Source: Cognatishimia coralii (GTDB lineage Bacteria; Pseudomonadota; Alphaproteobacteria; Rhodobacterales; Rhodobacteraceae). From it: DNA of 64,000 nt. Positions 51,720 to 62,108 of the stretch are shown in pieces. Under the pieces are notes generated by a model. That model had not been told where the DNA came from and did not search any database. It saw only the letters and a program-made list of their open reading frames with translations. The position numbers and the translations under genes are program-made. The stretch is taken from the NCBI RefSeq assembly GCF_037478305.1, contig NZ_JBBGAZ010000004.1, positions 124,001-188,000 of the forward strand. The letters are read 5' to 3'. Each line of letters starts with the position of its first letter. The stretch's first letter is position 1.

Positions 51720-52640
51720 TTAGACCTTGAGGTTCGGAATGATTTGCTTTTTGCGGCTCATGATGCCGGGCAGAACCACAGTGTCGCCCGCGACAGTCGC
51801 GCCAAAGCTCTTTTCAGCAACGCCTTTAACCAGATCGTTTGGCACCAGAAGGGTGGCTTCTTCTTTGAGGATGTCCACGACGAACAAGAGAACCTCGTCT
51901 ACGCCGTCCTCAGTTTTGACGGTGGCATAGGTCTCCATCAGACTGTTTTTGCGGTTCAGCGGGATTTCTGGCGCGGTGGTTTCCAGAACCGAGACGCGGA
52001 ACTTGGTGCCGTCGACTTCGTATTCCTTAGAGTCCATGCGGATCAGCTCTGCGTCAGAGAAGGCCGAGACATCGGATTTCGCGGCGAACATTTCAGACGC
52101 GTAGTCGGTGATGTTCAGACCCAGATCGGCGGCCAGTCTCTCGGCCACGGCCTTGTCGTGGTCGGTGGTGGTTGGAGAGCGGAATTCCAGCGTGTCAGAG
52201 AGGATGCAGGTCAGCGCCGCGCCTTTGATGGCGTCGGGCATTTTAGCGGCGTCCTCGCCCATCAGGTCGATCAGGATGGTGGCTGCGCAGGCCAGAGGGC
52301 GGACGGTGATCTCAATTGGGCCTTTGGTTTCCAGACCGCCGACCAGCTTGTGGTGGTCGATGATGGCTTGAATGTCGGCGTTGTTGATATTGGCTGGCAG
52401 CTCGGCTGGGTTGTTGGTGTCAACGATCACGATGGGCGCGTCATCGGCAACGTCTGCGATGATCTCAGGTTTCTCAAAGCCCCAGCGGGTCAGCATGAAA
52501 GCGGCTTCGGTGTTTGGCTCTCCGAGCAGCACAGGTTTGGCCGGGGTGCCTTTGACTTCGTTCAGGTACCAGGCCCAAACGATGGCAGAGCCGGTGGAGT
52601 CGGTGTCGGGGGATTTATGGCCAAATACTTGGATCGTCAT
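51720..52640 (-). CDS. ppaC: Manganese-dependent inorganic pyrophosphatase
   Basis: Family II pyrophosphatase of the DHH superfamily; 306 aa from ATG 52640 (AAGGA ahead; the longer frame to 52835 is not family-like). Signatures: GHKSPDTDSTGS, IVDTNNPAEL and IDHHKLVGG. Hydrolyses PPi in the cytoplasm with Mn2+. Confidence 0.94.
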   Translation of the reverse strand: MTIQVFGHKSPDTDSTGSAIVWAWYLNEVKGTPAKPVLLGEPNTEAAFMLTRWGFEKPEIIADVADDAPIVIVDTNNPAELPANINNADIQAIIDHHKLVGGLETKGPIEITVRPLACAATILIDLMGEDAAKMPDAIKGAALTCILSDTLEFRSPTTTDHDKAVAERLAADLGLNITDYASEMFAAKSDVSAFSDAELIRMDSKEYEVDGTKFRVSVLETTAPEIPLNRKNSLMETYATVKTEDGVDEVLLFVVDILKEEATLLVPNDLVKGVAEKSFGATVAGDTVVLPGIMSRKKQIIPNLKV

Positions 52641-52733
52641 CGGGTATGTCCTTGGTGGTGCCGGGGAGGCGTACGATTTTGCGGGCCTTATAGGCGGGGA
52701 TTTCGGTGTTGTCACGTGGAGAGATGTCGCATT

Positions 52734-52796
52734 GAGGGCGCTGCCCTCTTGGCCTTGCGGCCAATTCACCCGGGATATTTTGAGCAAGAGAAAATG
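52734..52796 (-). repeat. Dispersed intergenic repeat, copy 5
   Basis: Minus orientation: TTTTCTCTTGCTCAAAATATCC (52794-52773) with hairpins GAGGGC-GCT-GCCCTC (52734-52748) and TTGGCC-TTGC-GGCCAA (52749-52764). Between ppaC and the next plus gene. Confidence 0.75.
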
Positions 52797-52833
52797 GGTG
52801 GGATTGGAGGCGGTCGCGGGGTAGCGTGGGTGC

Positions 52834-53481
52834 ATGAAAGAGACGGATCTATATCTGCCGGTGAAGGCTTGGCTAGAGGGGCAGGGGTTTGAGGTGAAGG
52901 CCGAGGTCGGCGCTTGCGACGTGATGGCCTGTCGCGAAGGTGAAGATCCGGTGATTGTAGAGCTGAAGGTCGGGTTTTCCTTGGCTCTGTTGCAGCAGGC
53001 GGTGGCGCGGCAGCGGGTTTCCGATTGGGTCTATGTCTGTGTGCCGCGCTGGAAGGGGAAATCTGGGTGGCGGACGTTCAAGGGCAATGTCGGGCTGTGC
53101 AAACGGCTGGGCGTTGGGGTGTTGTCGGTCAAGTCGGAGGACGGTCATGTGCAGGTGCATGCTGACCCTGCTGAGTTCAAGCCGCGCAAGAGCAAGCCGC
53201 GCAAAGGGGCGCTCTTGAAGGAGTTTGAACGGCGCGAGGGGGACCCGAACCTTGGCGGTACGCGCGGGAAGGTAGAGACGGCCTATTTGCAGGAAGCGCG
53301 GCGATGTGCGGCTTATTTGGCGGAGCATGGGCCGAGCCGGGGGGCTGAGGTGGCAAAGGCTGTAGGTGTGCCCAAGGCGACGGCAATAATGGCGGCGAAC
53401 CATTATGGGTGGTTTGAGAAGTTGGAGCGTGGGGTTTATAGCGTCACAAAGGCGGGTGTGACGGAGCTTTCCAGCAATTAG
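52834..53481 (+). CDS. DUF2161 PD-(D/E)XK nuclease-like protein
   Basis: A 215-aa protein with a PD-(D/E)XK-like core: Asp in EVGACDVMAC and ELK in PVIVELKVG. The C-terminal part has a helix-turn-helix-like segment (GAEVAKAVGVPKATAIMA). The family (DUF2161) is predicted to act on nucleic acids; the actual reaction is unknown. Convergent with a small minus gene, overlapping by four bases. Confidence 0.82.
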   Translation: MKETDLYLPVKAWLEGQGFEVKAEVGACDVMACREGEDPVIVELKVGFSLALLQQAVARQRVSDWVYVCVPRWKGKSGWRTFKGNVGLCKRLGVGVLSVKSEDGHVQVHADPAEFKPRKSKPRKGALLKEFERREGDPNLGGTRGKVETAYLQEARRCAAYLAEHGPSRGAEVAKAVGVPKATAIMAANHYGWFEKLERGVYSVTKAGVTELSSN

Positions 53482-53711
53482 TGCAGGCTTAGAAGAACCT
53501 CAATGTCTCGGTGCCCAAGACGTTCCATGATTTTTCGTTCTTCGCCATTAAGAGTTTTCCCAGCATCGATCAGGTCGCGGATCAATCGAGCGATCTGACT
53601 TGTGGATTGGTAATATAAATCTGGGTAGCTGTTTGAAAGTTCTTTGACCAAACGCGTCAGTATGACCTTTTGTTTTTCCGCATCTGTTTCTGATCTCTTG
53701 TCTTGCAGCAT
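53478..53711 (-). CDS. Small hypothetical protein
   Basis: A 77-aa soluble, charged, probably helical protein (RLVKELSNSYPDLYYQSTSQ, then ARLIRDLIDAGKTLNGEE). No motif recognised and the ribosome-binding site is weak. It is kept as a gene because the frame spans the gap between the nuclease-like gene and groES with fitting codon use; this is only moderately sure. Confidence 0.5.
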   Translation of the reverse strand: MLQDKRSETDAEKQKVILTRLVKELSNSYPDLYYQSTSQIARLIRDLIDAGKTLNGEERKIMERLGHRDIEVLLSLH

Positions 53712-53782
53712 GTCGAGTCCAATTCTGTTCTAGTGTGTAAGATAGAGCGGTTTTGCAATCGGCAAAAACTTTCCACACACCG

Positions 53783-53811
53783 TTGACTCCTCCCAATCCA
53801 ACTCCTAACTA
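53783..53811 (+). promoter_or_regulatory. groESL promoter
   Basis: -35 TTGACT (53783-53788), 17-base spacer, then a -10 region TAACTA at 53806-53811, just before CIRCE. The -10 match is imperfect. Confidence 0.55.
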
Positions 53812-53819
53812 TTCGCTTG

Positions 53820-53846
53820 TTAGCACTCGCCGACTGGGAGTGCTAA
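53820..53846 (+). promoter_or_regulatory. CIRCE operator (HrcA site)
   Basis: TTAGCACTC (53820-53828), 9-base spacer, GAGTGCTAA (53838-53846): the perfect CIRCE consensus. The heat-shock repressor HrcA binds here and represses groESL; it lies over the expected start of transcription. Confidence 0.97.
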
Positions 53847-53894
53847 CGACTCCGCTGAGGGAGTCAGGGAGACACTTTGTTAGGGAAACCTATA

Positions 53895-54182
53895 ATGGCA
53901 CTTACACCTCTACACGATCGTGTGCTGGTTCGTCGTCTTGAGAGCGAAGAGAAAACCGCAGGCGGTCTGATCATTCCAGATAGCGCAAAAGAAAAGCCTT
54001 CTGAGGGCGAAGTTGTTGCAGTGGGCGCAGGCGCGCGCAAAGACAGCGGCGAGCTGATTGCTCCGGCAGTTGCGGCTGGCGACAAGGTTCTGTTCGGCAA
54101 ATGGTCCGGCACCGAAGTCACCGTCGACGGCGAAGAGCTGCTGATGATGAAAGAATCCGACATCATGGGCATCCTGTCCTAA
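53895..54182 (+). CDS. groES: Co-chaperonin GroES
   Basis: 10-kDa lid of the GroEL chaperonin; 95 aa. Sequence opens ALTPLHDRVLVRRLE and carries the mobile loop KTAGGLIIPDSAKEKPSEG. ATG 53895 is preferred to an upstream in-frame codon at 53877. First gene of the CIRCE-controlled operon; 42 bases before groEL. Confidence 0.98.
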   Translation: MALTPLHDRVLVRRLESEEKTAGGLIIPDSAKEKPSEGEVVAVGAGARKDSGELIAPAVAAGDKVLFGKWSGTEVTVDGEELLMMKESDIMGILS

Positions 54183-54224
54183 GTCGTCGATCCAATTTCA
54201 AGAATTTCAAAGAGGTAAAGCACA

Positions 54225-55865
<1,641 letters not shown>

Positions 55866-55892
55866 TCATCACCGCACATCTGTGTGAATTGA

Positions 55893-55922
55893 GGGTCGCT
55901 CCGGTTGGAGCGGCCCTTTTTT
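55893..55922 (+). terminator. Intrinsic terminator after groEL
   Basis: GGGTCGCTCC (55893-55902), loop GGTT, GGAGCGGCCC (55907-55916), TTTTTT (55917-55922). Confidence 0.92.
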
Positions 55923-55939
55923 GTGGCTAAGGGTGGGAT

Positions 55940-55973
55940 GCCTTCGGCGAGGATATTTGGAGCAAGAGAAAAA
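55940..55973 (-). repeat. Dispersed intergenic repeat, copy 6
   Basis: Minus orientation: TTTCTCTTGCTCCAAATATCC (55971-55951) with a small GCC-TTC-GGC hairpin (55940-55948). It abuts the ATG of the DMT gene, and its GCAAGAGAAA on the plus strand could serve as the ribosome-binding site. Confidence 0.65.
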
Positions 55974-55976
55974 GCG

Positions 55977-56810
55977 ATGCGAATTTTTGTGCTGACCCTT
56001 GTGACCATGGTGGCCTTTGCCGCGAACTCGGTTCTCAATCGTGTGGCGATTGTGGATGGGGGAATGGATGCGGTTGTGTTTGGCGCGTTGCGGCTGGCGG
56101 CGGGGGCGGTGATGCTCGCGGCTCTGGTGGCTTGGCAGGGCAAAGGATTTGCGCTGGGCGGTCGCGCAAGGGCCGTTGGGGTGGCCTCGTTGTTGGCCTA
56201 TATCTTTGGATTTTCGCTGGCCTATCAGGCGCTTGATGCGGGTGTGGGGGCTTTGGTTTTGTTTGGCGTTGTTCAGGTGACGATGTTTGTCGCAGCGCTG
56301 ACGCATGGCGACGATGTACCCGCACAGAGGATGCTTGGGGCTGGGATCGCGGTTGCGGGCCTGGCATGGCTTTTGTGGCCGAGTGAGGCCTTGACCTTGC
56401 CGATAGGGGCGGTGGGTTTGATGGCAGCGGCGGGTGTCGGCTGGGGGATCTATTCTTTGGCCGGGCAGGGGGCGAAGGATGCAACGCAATCCACGGCCAT
56501 GAATTTCATTCTGGCAGCGCCCGTGGGTTTGGCCGCGATGTTCTTGTTGCCGGACTGGGGCGTGTTGAGCGTGACCGGCGTGGCTTTGGCGATTGTGTCA
56601 GGTGCTGTGACCTCGGGGCTGGGCTACGCCTTGTGGTACGCCATCATCCCGTCGCTCGGGGCAAGTCGGGCAGCCGTTGCGCAGTTGACCGTGCCGGTGA
56701 TTGCAATGGGCGGTGGCATGGTGTTTTTGGCCGAAGATTTGACGATCCGTTTTGTGATCTGTTCGATCTTGGTCTTGGGCGGCGTGGCCCTTTCCATAAG
56801 AAAAGGGTGA
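55977..56810 (+). CDS. DMT superfamily transporter (EamA type)
   Basis: A 277-aa inner-membrane protein with about ten helices in two EamA repeats (ending FAANSVLNRVAI at the start, and IPSLGASRAAVAQLTVPVIA in the second). Substrate unknown. ATG 55977 is chosen over 55905, which lies in the terminator. A bidirectional hairpin separates it from carB. Confidence 0.86.
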   Translation: MRIFVLTLVTMVAFAANSVLNRVAIVDGGMDAVVFGALRLAAGAVMLAALVAWQGKGFALGGRARAVGVASLLAYIFGFSLAYQALDAGVGALVLFGVVQVTMFVAALTHGDDVPAQRMLGAGIAVAGLAWLLWPSEALTLPIGAVGLMAAAGVGWGIYSLAGQGAKDATQSTAMNFILAAPVGLAAMFLLPDWGVLSVTGVALAIVSGAVTSGLGYALWYAIIPSLGASRAAVAQLTVPVIAMGGGMVFLAEDLTIRFVICSILVLGGVALSIRKG

Positions 56811-56830
56811 GCCGCGAGGACCCACCCTTT
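56802..56830. terminator. Hairpin between convergent DMT and carB genes
   Basis: AAAGGGTG (56802-56809) pairs with CACCCTTT (56823-56830). Located between two convergent genes and can work on both strands. Confidence 0.7.
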
Positions 56831-56848
56831 ACGTGATTTTTCAGATGC

Positions 56849-59800
56849 TTATGCCTGCAGGGCGCGGACTTCGATCTCGCCTTCTTCGCGCGCTTTGATG
56901 GCGCGGGCGGCGGCGTGAGAGGCCGCTGCGGTGGTGAAATACGGGATCTTGTCGTTCAGAGCGATCGAGCGGATGTCGCGGCTGTCGTCGATGGCCTGCT
57001 GACCCTCGGTGGTGTTCATCAACAGAGCGATGTCGCCGTTCTTGAGGTTGTCGGTGACGTTTGGACGGCCCTCATAGACCTTCTTGACCACACCACAGTC
57101 CACGCCATTTTCCGCCAGCCATTTCTGGGTGCCAGAGGTCGCGATAATCGAGAAGCCGAGGCCTGCGAGGATCTGGGCTGCGTCCAGCATCTCCGCGGTT
57201 TTGTCGGAGTCTTTGATCGAGATGAACACGGTGCCTTCACTTGGCAGAACCATGCCCGCGCCCATCTGCGCCTTGAGGAAGGCGCGCGCAAAGCTGCGGT
57301 CCCAGCCCATGACTTCGCCGGTCGAACGCATTTCTGGGCCGAGGATCGTGTCGACGCCAGGGAAACGGTTGAACGGCATGACCGCCTCTTTGACCGAATA
57401 CCAAGGCATCATCGGATCCGCCAAGGTCATCTGATCCGCGATCTTTTGCGGCTTCGAGATGTCGGCGTCCTCAGCATAGGGTGGGCGCTCTGGGAAGTTC
57501 GACAGTGGCTCGCCCGCCATAAGGCGTGCCGCGATAGAGGCGATAGCACTGTCCGTGGCTTTGGCCACGAATGGTACTGTCCGCGAGGCACGTGGGTTGA
57601 CTTCGATCAGGTAGATCACTTCGCCCTTGACGGCGAATTGGACGTTCATCAAGCCCTTCACGTGAAGCGCTTTGGCCAGCGCCACAGTCTGTTCCTTGAT
57701 CTCGGCGATCACGCTGTCAGAGAGGCTGTAGGGCGGCAGCGAACAGGCGGAGTCCCCAGAGTGTACGCCCGCTTCTTCGATGTGCTGCATGATGCCTGCG
57801 ATGTGGACGTTTTCACCGTCGCAAAGCGCGTCGACGTCGAGTTCGGTCGCGCCATCGAGGTAGCTATCGAGGAGAACCGGGCTGTCGCCGGAAACCACCA
57901 CGGCCTCAGAGATATAGCGCTCCAGCTGCGCCATATCGCGCACGATTTCCATCGCGCGGCCACCCAGAACATAAGAGGGGCGGATGACCAGTGGGAAGCC
58001 GATCTCTTTCGCGATATCAAAGGCTTGCGCGTCCGTCGATGCGATGCCGTTGTTTGGTTGCTTGAGGCCCAGTTGATTGACAAGCGCTTGGAAACGCTCG
58101 CGGTCTTCGGCCAGGTCAATCGCGTCAGGCGTGGTGCCGAGGATCGGGATGCCTTCGGACTCCAGAGCATTCGCCAGTTTCAGAGGGGTCTGGCCGCCGA
58201 ACTGAACGATGACGCCGTGCAGCGTGCCGTTTTCCTGTTCAACGCGCAGGATTTCCATGACGTGTTCAAAGGTCAGCGGCTCGAAATACAGGCGGTCCGA
58301 GGTGTCATAGTCGGTGGACACGGTCTCTGGGTTACAGTTGACCATGATGGTCTCGTAACCCGCGTCGGTCAGCGCGAAACAGGCGTGACAGCAGCAATAG
58401 TCAAACTCGATGCCCTGGCCGATCCGGTTTGGACCGCCGCCGAGAATCACGACCTTTTTCTTGTCGCTTGGGCGCGCTTCGCATTCTGCTTCGCCAAAGA
58501 CAGGCACTTCGTAGGTGGAGTACATGTAGGGCGTCTGCGCTTCGAATTCGGCGGCGCAGGTGTCGATGCGTTTGAACGAAGCTTTGACGCCTGCGGCGAC
58601 ACGCTTTTTGCGAACATCGTTTTCAGAGAAACCGGTAAGTTTCGCCAGACGCGCATCGGTAAAGCCGAGCATCTTCAGCTCGCGCAGGCCCTGTTCGTCA
58701 TTCGGCAGACCGTTTGCGCGTACGTTTTCTTCGGCGTCGATGATTTCGCGGATACGATCCAGGAACCATGGGTCAAACATAGTGGTCGCGAAGATCTCAT
58801 CGTTGGTCAGCCCGTGACGCATGGCCTGCGCGATGGTGCGCAGGCGGTCTGGGGTCTGTTTGCTGATCGCTTTGATCACTGCCGCTTTGTCTGGCGCGCC
58901 TTCGATCTCGATCTCGTCAAAGCCGGTCAGGCCGGTTTCCATCGAGGCCAGCGCTTTTTGCAGGCTTTCGTGGATGGTGCGGCCGATGGACATGGCTTCG
59001 CCCACGGATTTCATCGCGGTGGTGAGGTAGGGTTCAGAGCCTGGGAATTTCTCGAACGCAAAGCGTGGCATCTTGGTGACGACATAGTCGATGCTGGGCT
59101 CGAAAGACGCAGGGGTCACTTTGGTGATGTCGTTGTCGAGCTCGTCCAGCGTGAAGCCAACCGCCAGTTTCGCAGCGATCTTGGCGATCGGGAAGCCGGT
59201 TGCTTTGGAGGCGAGCGCCGAGGAACGGGACACGCGCGGGTTCATCTCGATCACAACCATACGGCCGTCAGCCGGATTCACCGCCCATTGCACGTTCGAA
59301 CCGCCGGTTTCTACGCCGATCTCGCGCAGAACCGCAATCGAGGCGTTCCGCATCATCTGGTATTCTTTGTCGGTCAAAGTCAGCGCAGGGGCCACGGTGA
59401 TCGAGTCACCGGTGTGCACGCCCATCGGGTCTACGTTTTCAATCGAGCAAACGATGATCGCGTTGTCCGCGGTGTCGCGGACCACTTCCATCTCGTATTC
59501 TTTCCAACCCAGCAGGCTTTCATCAACGAGGATCTGGTTCACAGGGGACGCGTCCATACCGGTGCGGCAGAAGTGCATATAGTCTTCGCGGTTGTACGCC
59601 ACACCGCCGCCAGTGCCGCCAAGCGTGAAGGCCGGACGGATAATCGCAGGCAGGCCGATGTCTTCGAGTTCTTCCAGAGCGATCCGTACGCCTTCGTCCA
59701 GATCCGCGTCGCCGTTCTCTTTCTTAGGCGCGGTCACAATGGTCGCTCGCGGGTTCTCAAGGCCCAGACGGTCCATCGCCTCGCGGAACAATTTCCGGTC

Positions 59801-60181
59801 CTCGGCCATTTCAATCGCGTCGCGTTTCGCGCCGATCATTTCTACACCGAATTTTTCAAGCACACCCATTTCTTCCAAAGCCAGCGAGGTGTTCAGACCA
59901 GTCTGACCACCCATTGTTGGTAAGAGCGCGTCGGGGCGTTCTTTTTCGATGATCTTGGCAACCACATCGGGTGTGATGGGTTCGATATAGGTTGCATCCG
60001 CCAGTTCCGGATCGGTCATGATCGTCGCTGGGTTGGAGTTCACGAGAATGACGCGATACCCCTCTTCTCGAAGCGCTTTACACGCCTGTGCACCGGAGTA
60101 GTCGAACTCGCATGCCTGGCCGATCACAATCGGACCTGCGCCGATGATCATGATGGATTTGATGTCAGTTCTTTTGGGCAT
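56849..60181 (-). CDS. carB: Carbamoyl-phosphate synthase large subunit
   Basis: Makes carbamoyl phosphate for pyrimidine and arginine synthesis; 1110 aa, the normal length. Two homologous ATP-grasp halves: the first with SIMIIGAGPIVIGQACEFDY, the second with VVILGGGPNRIGQGIEFDY, and a C-terminal MGS allosteric domain. The small subunit carA is not adjacent, as in many alphaproteobacteria. A promoter is predicted at 60243-60270. Confidence 0.98.
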   Translation of the reverse strand: MPKRTDIKSIMIIGAGPIVIGQACEFDYSGAQACKALREEGYRVILVNSNPATIMTDPELADATYIEPITPDVVAKIIEKERPDALLPTMGGQTGLNTSLALEEMGVLEKFGVEMIGAKRDAIEMAEDRKLFREAMDRLGLENPRATIVTAPKKENGDADLDEGVRIALEELEDIGLPAIIRPAFTLGGTGGGVAYNREDYMHFCRTGMDASPVNQILVDESLLGWKEYEMEVVRDTADNAIIVCSIENVDPMGVHTGDSITVAPALTLTDKEYQMMRNASIAVLREIGVETGGSNVQWAVNPADGRMVVIEMNPRVSRSSALASKATGFPIAKIAAKLAVGFTLDELDNDITKVTPASFEPSIDYVVTKMPRFAFEKFPGSEPYLTTAMKSVGEAMSIGRTIHESLQKALASMETGLTGFDEIEIEGAPDKAAVIKAISKQTPDRLRTIAQAMRHGLTNDEIFATTMFDPWFLDRIREIIDAEENVRANGLPNDEQGLRELKMLGFTDARLAKLTGFSENDVRKKRVAAGVKASFKRIDTCAAEFEAQTPYMYSTYEVPVFGEAECEARPSDKKKVVILGGGPNRIGQGIEFDYCCCHACFALTDAGYETIMVNCNPETVSTDYDTSDRLYFEPLTFEHVMEILRVEQENGTLHGVIVQFGGQTPLKLANALESEGIPILGTTPDAIDLAEDRERFQALVNQLGLKQPNNGIASTDAQAFDIAKEIGFPLVIRPSYVLGGRAMEIVRDMAQLERYISEAVVVSGDSPVLLDSYLDGATELDVDALCDGENVHIAGIMQHIEEAGVHSGDSACSLPPYSLSDSVIAEIKEQTVALAKALHVKGLMNVQFAVKGEVIYLIEVNPRASRTVPFVAKATDSAIASIAARLMAGEPLSNFPERPPYAEDADISKPQKIADQMTLADPMMPWYSVKEAVMPFNRFPGVDTILGPEMRSTGEVMGWDRSFARAFLKAQMGAGMVLPSEGTVFISIKDSDKTAEMLDAAQILAGLGFSIIATSGTQKWLAENGVDCGVVKKVYEGRPNVTDNLKNGDIALLMNTTEGQQAIDDSRDIRSIALNDKIPYFTTAAASHAAARAIKAREEGEIEVRALQA

Positions 60182-60242
60182 GGCGGACCTCGGGGTTCAA
60201 AGCGGCAGGAGAGCGCACAGGGCGGCGCGCAAATTGTCCTGC

Positions 60243-60270
60243 CTTATAAGGATCGGCGGGCAAGGTGCAA
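60243..60270 (-). promoter_or_regulatory. Predicted carB promoter
   Basis: Minus strand: -35 TTGCAC (60270-60265), 16-base spacer, -10 TATAAG (60248-60243), which is part of the palindrome CCTTATAAGG. A hairpin GGCAGGA/TCCTGCC (60204-60243) lies in the leader. Confidence 0.5.
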
Positions 60271-60399
60271 GGGGTTTATAGCGAGTTTTGCGCCAAAGGT
60301 CTTCTGGGCCGATTTCAACTGAGAAAAGCCGCTTTTCACCCTGTTCAGCGAGAGCGAGAGCGCTATACCAATTTCGTCAAACACTTGCAGGAGATGCGC

Positions 60400-61521
60400 G
60401 TGCAGATTCGCTTTGATCAGGGGCCCTTGGGCGCTGGGACGTGGTTCGGGGATCCGTTCCGCGTGATTGAAGCGTGGGAGCCCGCGGATGTGCCGGCTGC
60501 GTTCGACGAAATTGAAGCGGCGCAAAGCGAGGGGCTTTGGGTCGCGGGCTACGGCACCTATGAGCTGGGCTATGCGCTGGAGAAGCGGTTGTTGCCCCTG
60601 ATGCCAGCCGAGCGGCGATTGCCGTTGCTGCGCTTTGGCGTTTATCAAGCCCCGTCGATACGGCCTTTGCAGCACGGATCGACGGCTTTGACAGAGCCTT
60701 GCCCTTTATGGACGCAAGTCCGCTATGAAGAGGCTTTTGATCAGGTCAAAGCCTATATCGGCGCAGGCGACACTTATCAGATCAACCTGACCTTCCCGAT
60801 GGAGGCCGTTTACGAGGGCGACCCTTCGGCGCTCTATGCGGCCCTGACCGCGCGGCAGCCGGTCGGGCAGGGGGCCTTGGTGTTGCAAGAGGACGGGCCG
60901 GATCTGCTCAGCCGCTCGCCTGAATTGTTTTACCGCACGCTCAGCGATGGCACGATTGAGACGCGCCCTATGAAGGGCACGCAGCCGCGCCTTGAGGATC
61001 CTGAAGAGGATGCCAAACGGGTTGAATGGCTGAGGAATGACGAAAAGAACCGCGCGGAAAATTTGATGATCGTGGATCTTTTGCGCAATGACATCAGTCG
61101 GGTTGCTGAAACCGGATCGGTCGAAGTGCCCGAGCTCTTCAAGATCGAAAGCTACGCTACCGTGCACCAGATGGTGTCGCTTGTGCGCGCAAAGCTGCGC
61201 GCCGATGCGGGCTTGGGTGATATCTTCAAAGCGCTCTTCCCTTGCGGATCGATCACCGGCGCGCCGAAACTGCGAGCCATGGAGATTATTCGCGAGCTGG
61301 AACCCGAACCGCGCGAGATCTATTGCGGCGGCATTGGCTGGGCGGCGCCAGACGGGCGCAGCAATTTCAATGTGGCGATCCGCACGTTGATGGTGGAGGA
61401 TGGTCTGGCCAAGCTCAATGTGGGTGGTGGCGTGGTCTGGGACAGCACCGGCCCATCTGAATATGAGGAAGCCCTATGGAAAGCGCGCTACGCGACAGCC
61501 TTCCGCGTGACGCGCGACTGA
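60400..61521 (+). CDS. pabB: Aminodeoxychorismate synthase component I
   Basis: Converts chorismate to aminodeoxychorismate for folate; 373 aa. Chorismate-binding domain with TRPMKGTQPR: the lysine of this PIKGT-like motif distinguishes PabB from TrpE. Also CGSITGAPKLRAMEII and GGGVVWDSTGPSEYEEA. The start is GTG 60400: GGAG stands six bases ahead, whereas it directly abuts the ATG at 60394. Overlaps pabC by 46 bases. Confidence 0.93.
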   Translation: MQIRFDQGPLGAGTWFGDPFRVIEAWEPADVPAAFDEIEAAQSEGLWVAGYGTYELGYALEKRLLPLMPAERRLPLLRFGVYQAPSIRPLQHGSTALTEPCPLWTQVRYEEAFDQVKAYIGAGDTYQINLTFPMEAVYEGDPSALYAALTARQPVGQGALVLQEDGPDLLSRSPELFYRTLSDGTIETRPMKGTQPRLEDPEEDAKRVEWLRNDEKNRAENLMIVDLLRNDISRVAETGSVEVPELFKIESYATVHQMVSLVRAKLRADAGLGDIFKALFPCGSITGAPKLRAMEIIRELEPEPREIYCGGIGWAAPDGRSNFNVAIRTLMVEDGLAKLNVGGGVVWDSTGPSEYEEALWKARYATAFRVTRD

Positions 61522-62108
61522 TCGAGACCTTCCGCTGGGAGCCTGAGGCCGGATTTATCAATCTGGACCGGCATCTGGCGCGGATGGCGCGGTCGGCAGG
61601 GGTTTTGGGCTTTGACTATGAAGATCTTTGGGCGCTCTATGTGATTCAGGCCAGCGGGGATATGCCCCTGCGGTGTCGGCTGACTCTTGGTGACGAAGGG
61701 TTCGCGTTTTCGTCGGCGCCGCTGGGCAACACGCCGGATGTGTGGCGTGTCGCGATCAGCGATGTCAGGCTGCCGTCTGAAGACGCGCTTCTAAAGCACA
61801 AAACCACGCGCCGTGACCTCTACGACAAGGCGCGCGAAGAGAGGCCAGAAGGCATCGATGAGGCGCTTATGCTGAACGAGCGTGGCGAGGTGTGTGAGGG
61901 CACGATCACAAACGTCTTTGTCACACTTGAGGACGGGCAGATCGTAACGCCTCCGCTGTCCTGCGGGTTGCTGCCCGGCATTCAGCGCGAAATTGCCTTA
62001 GAAAACGGAACCCTCGAAGCTGTAGTGACCGTCGACATGCTGAAAACGGCGAAGGCCATTCACATGGGCAATTCCCTTCGGGGCATGATCCCTGTGGAAT
62101 TGGTCTGA
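61476..62108 (+). CDS. pabC: Aminodeoxychorismate lyase-like (class IV aminotransferase fold)
   Basis: Releases p-aminobenzoate from aminodeoxychorismate; 210 aa, a little short. Likely PLP lysine in LLKHKTTRRDLYD, and ALMLNERGEVCEGTITNVFV and CGLLPGIQRE are family regions. It overlaps pabB by 46 bases, so the two halves of PABA synthesis are coupled. Convergent with cfa. Confidence 0.88.
   Translation: MESALRDSLPRDARLIETFRWEPEAGFINLDRHLARMARSAGVLGFDYEDLWALYVIQASGDMPLRCRLTLGDEGFAFSSAPLGNTPDVWRVAISDVRLPSEDALLKHKTTRRDLYDKAREERPEGIDEALMLNERGEVCEGTITNVFVTLEDGQIVTPPLSCGLLPGIQREIALENGTLEAVVTVDMLKTAKAIHMGNSLRGMIPVELV

Noticed and set aside
56915..59923. 1002-aa open frame on the plus strand
   Set aside because: Antisense to carB throughout; His/Arg/Gly-rich and without any motif. 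A typical shadow frame of GC-rich DNA.
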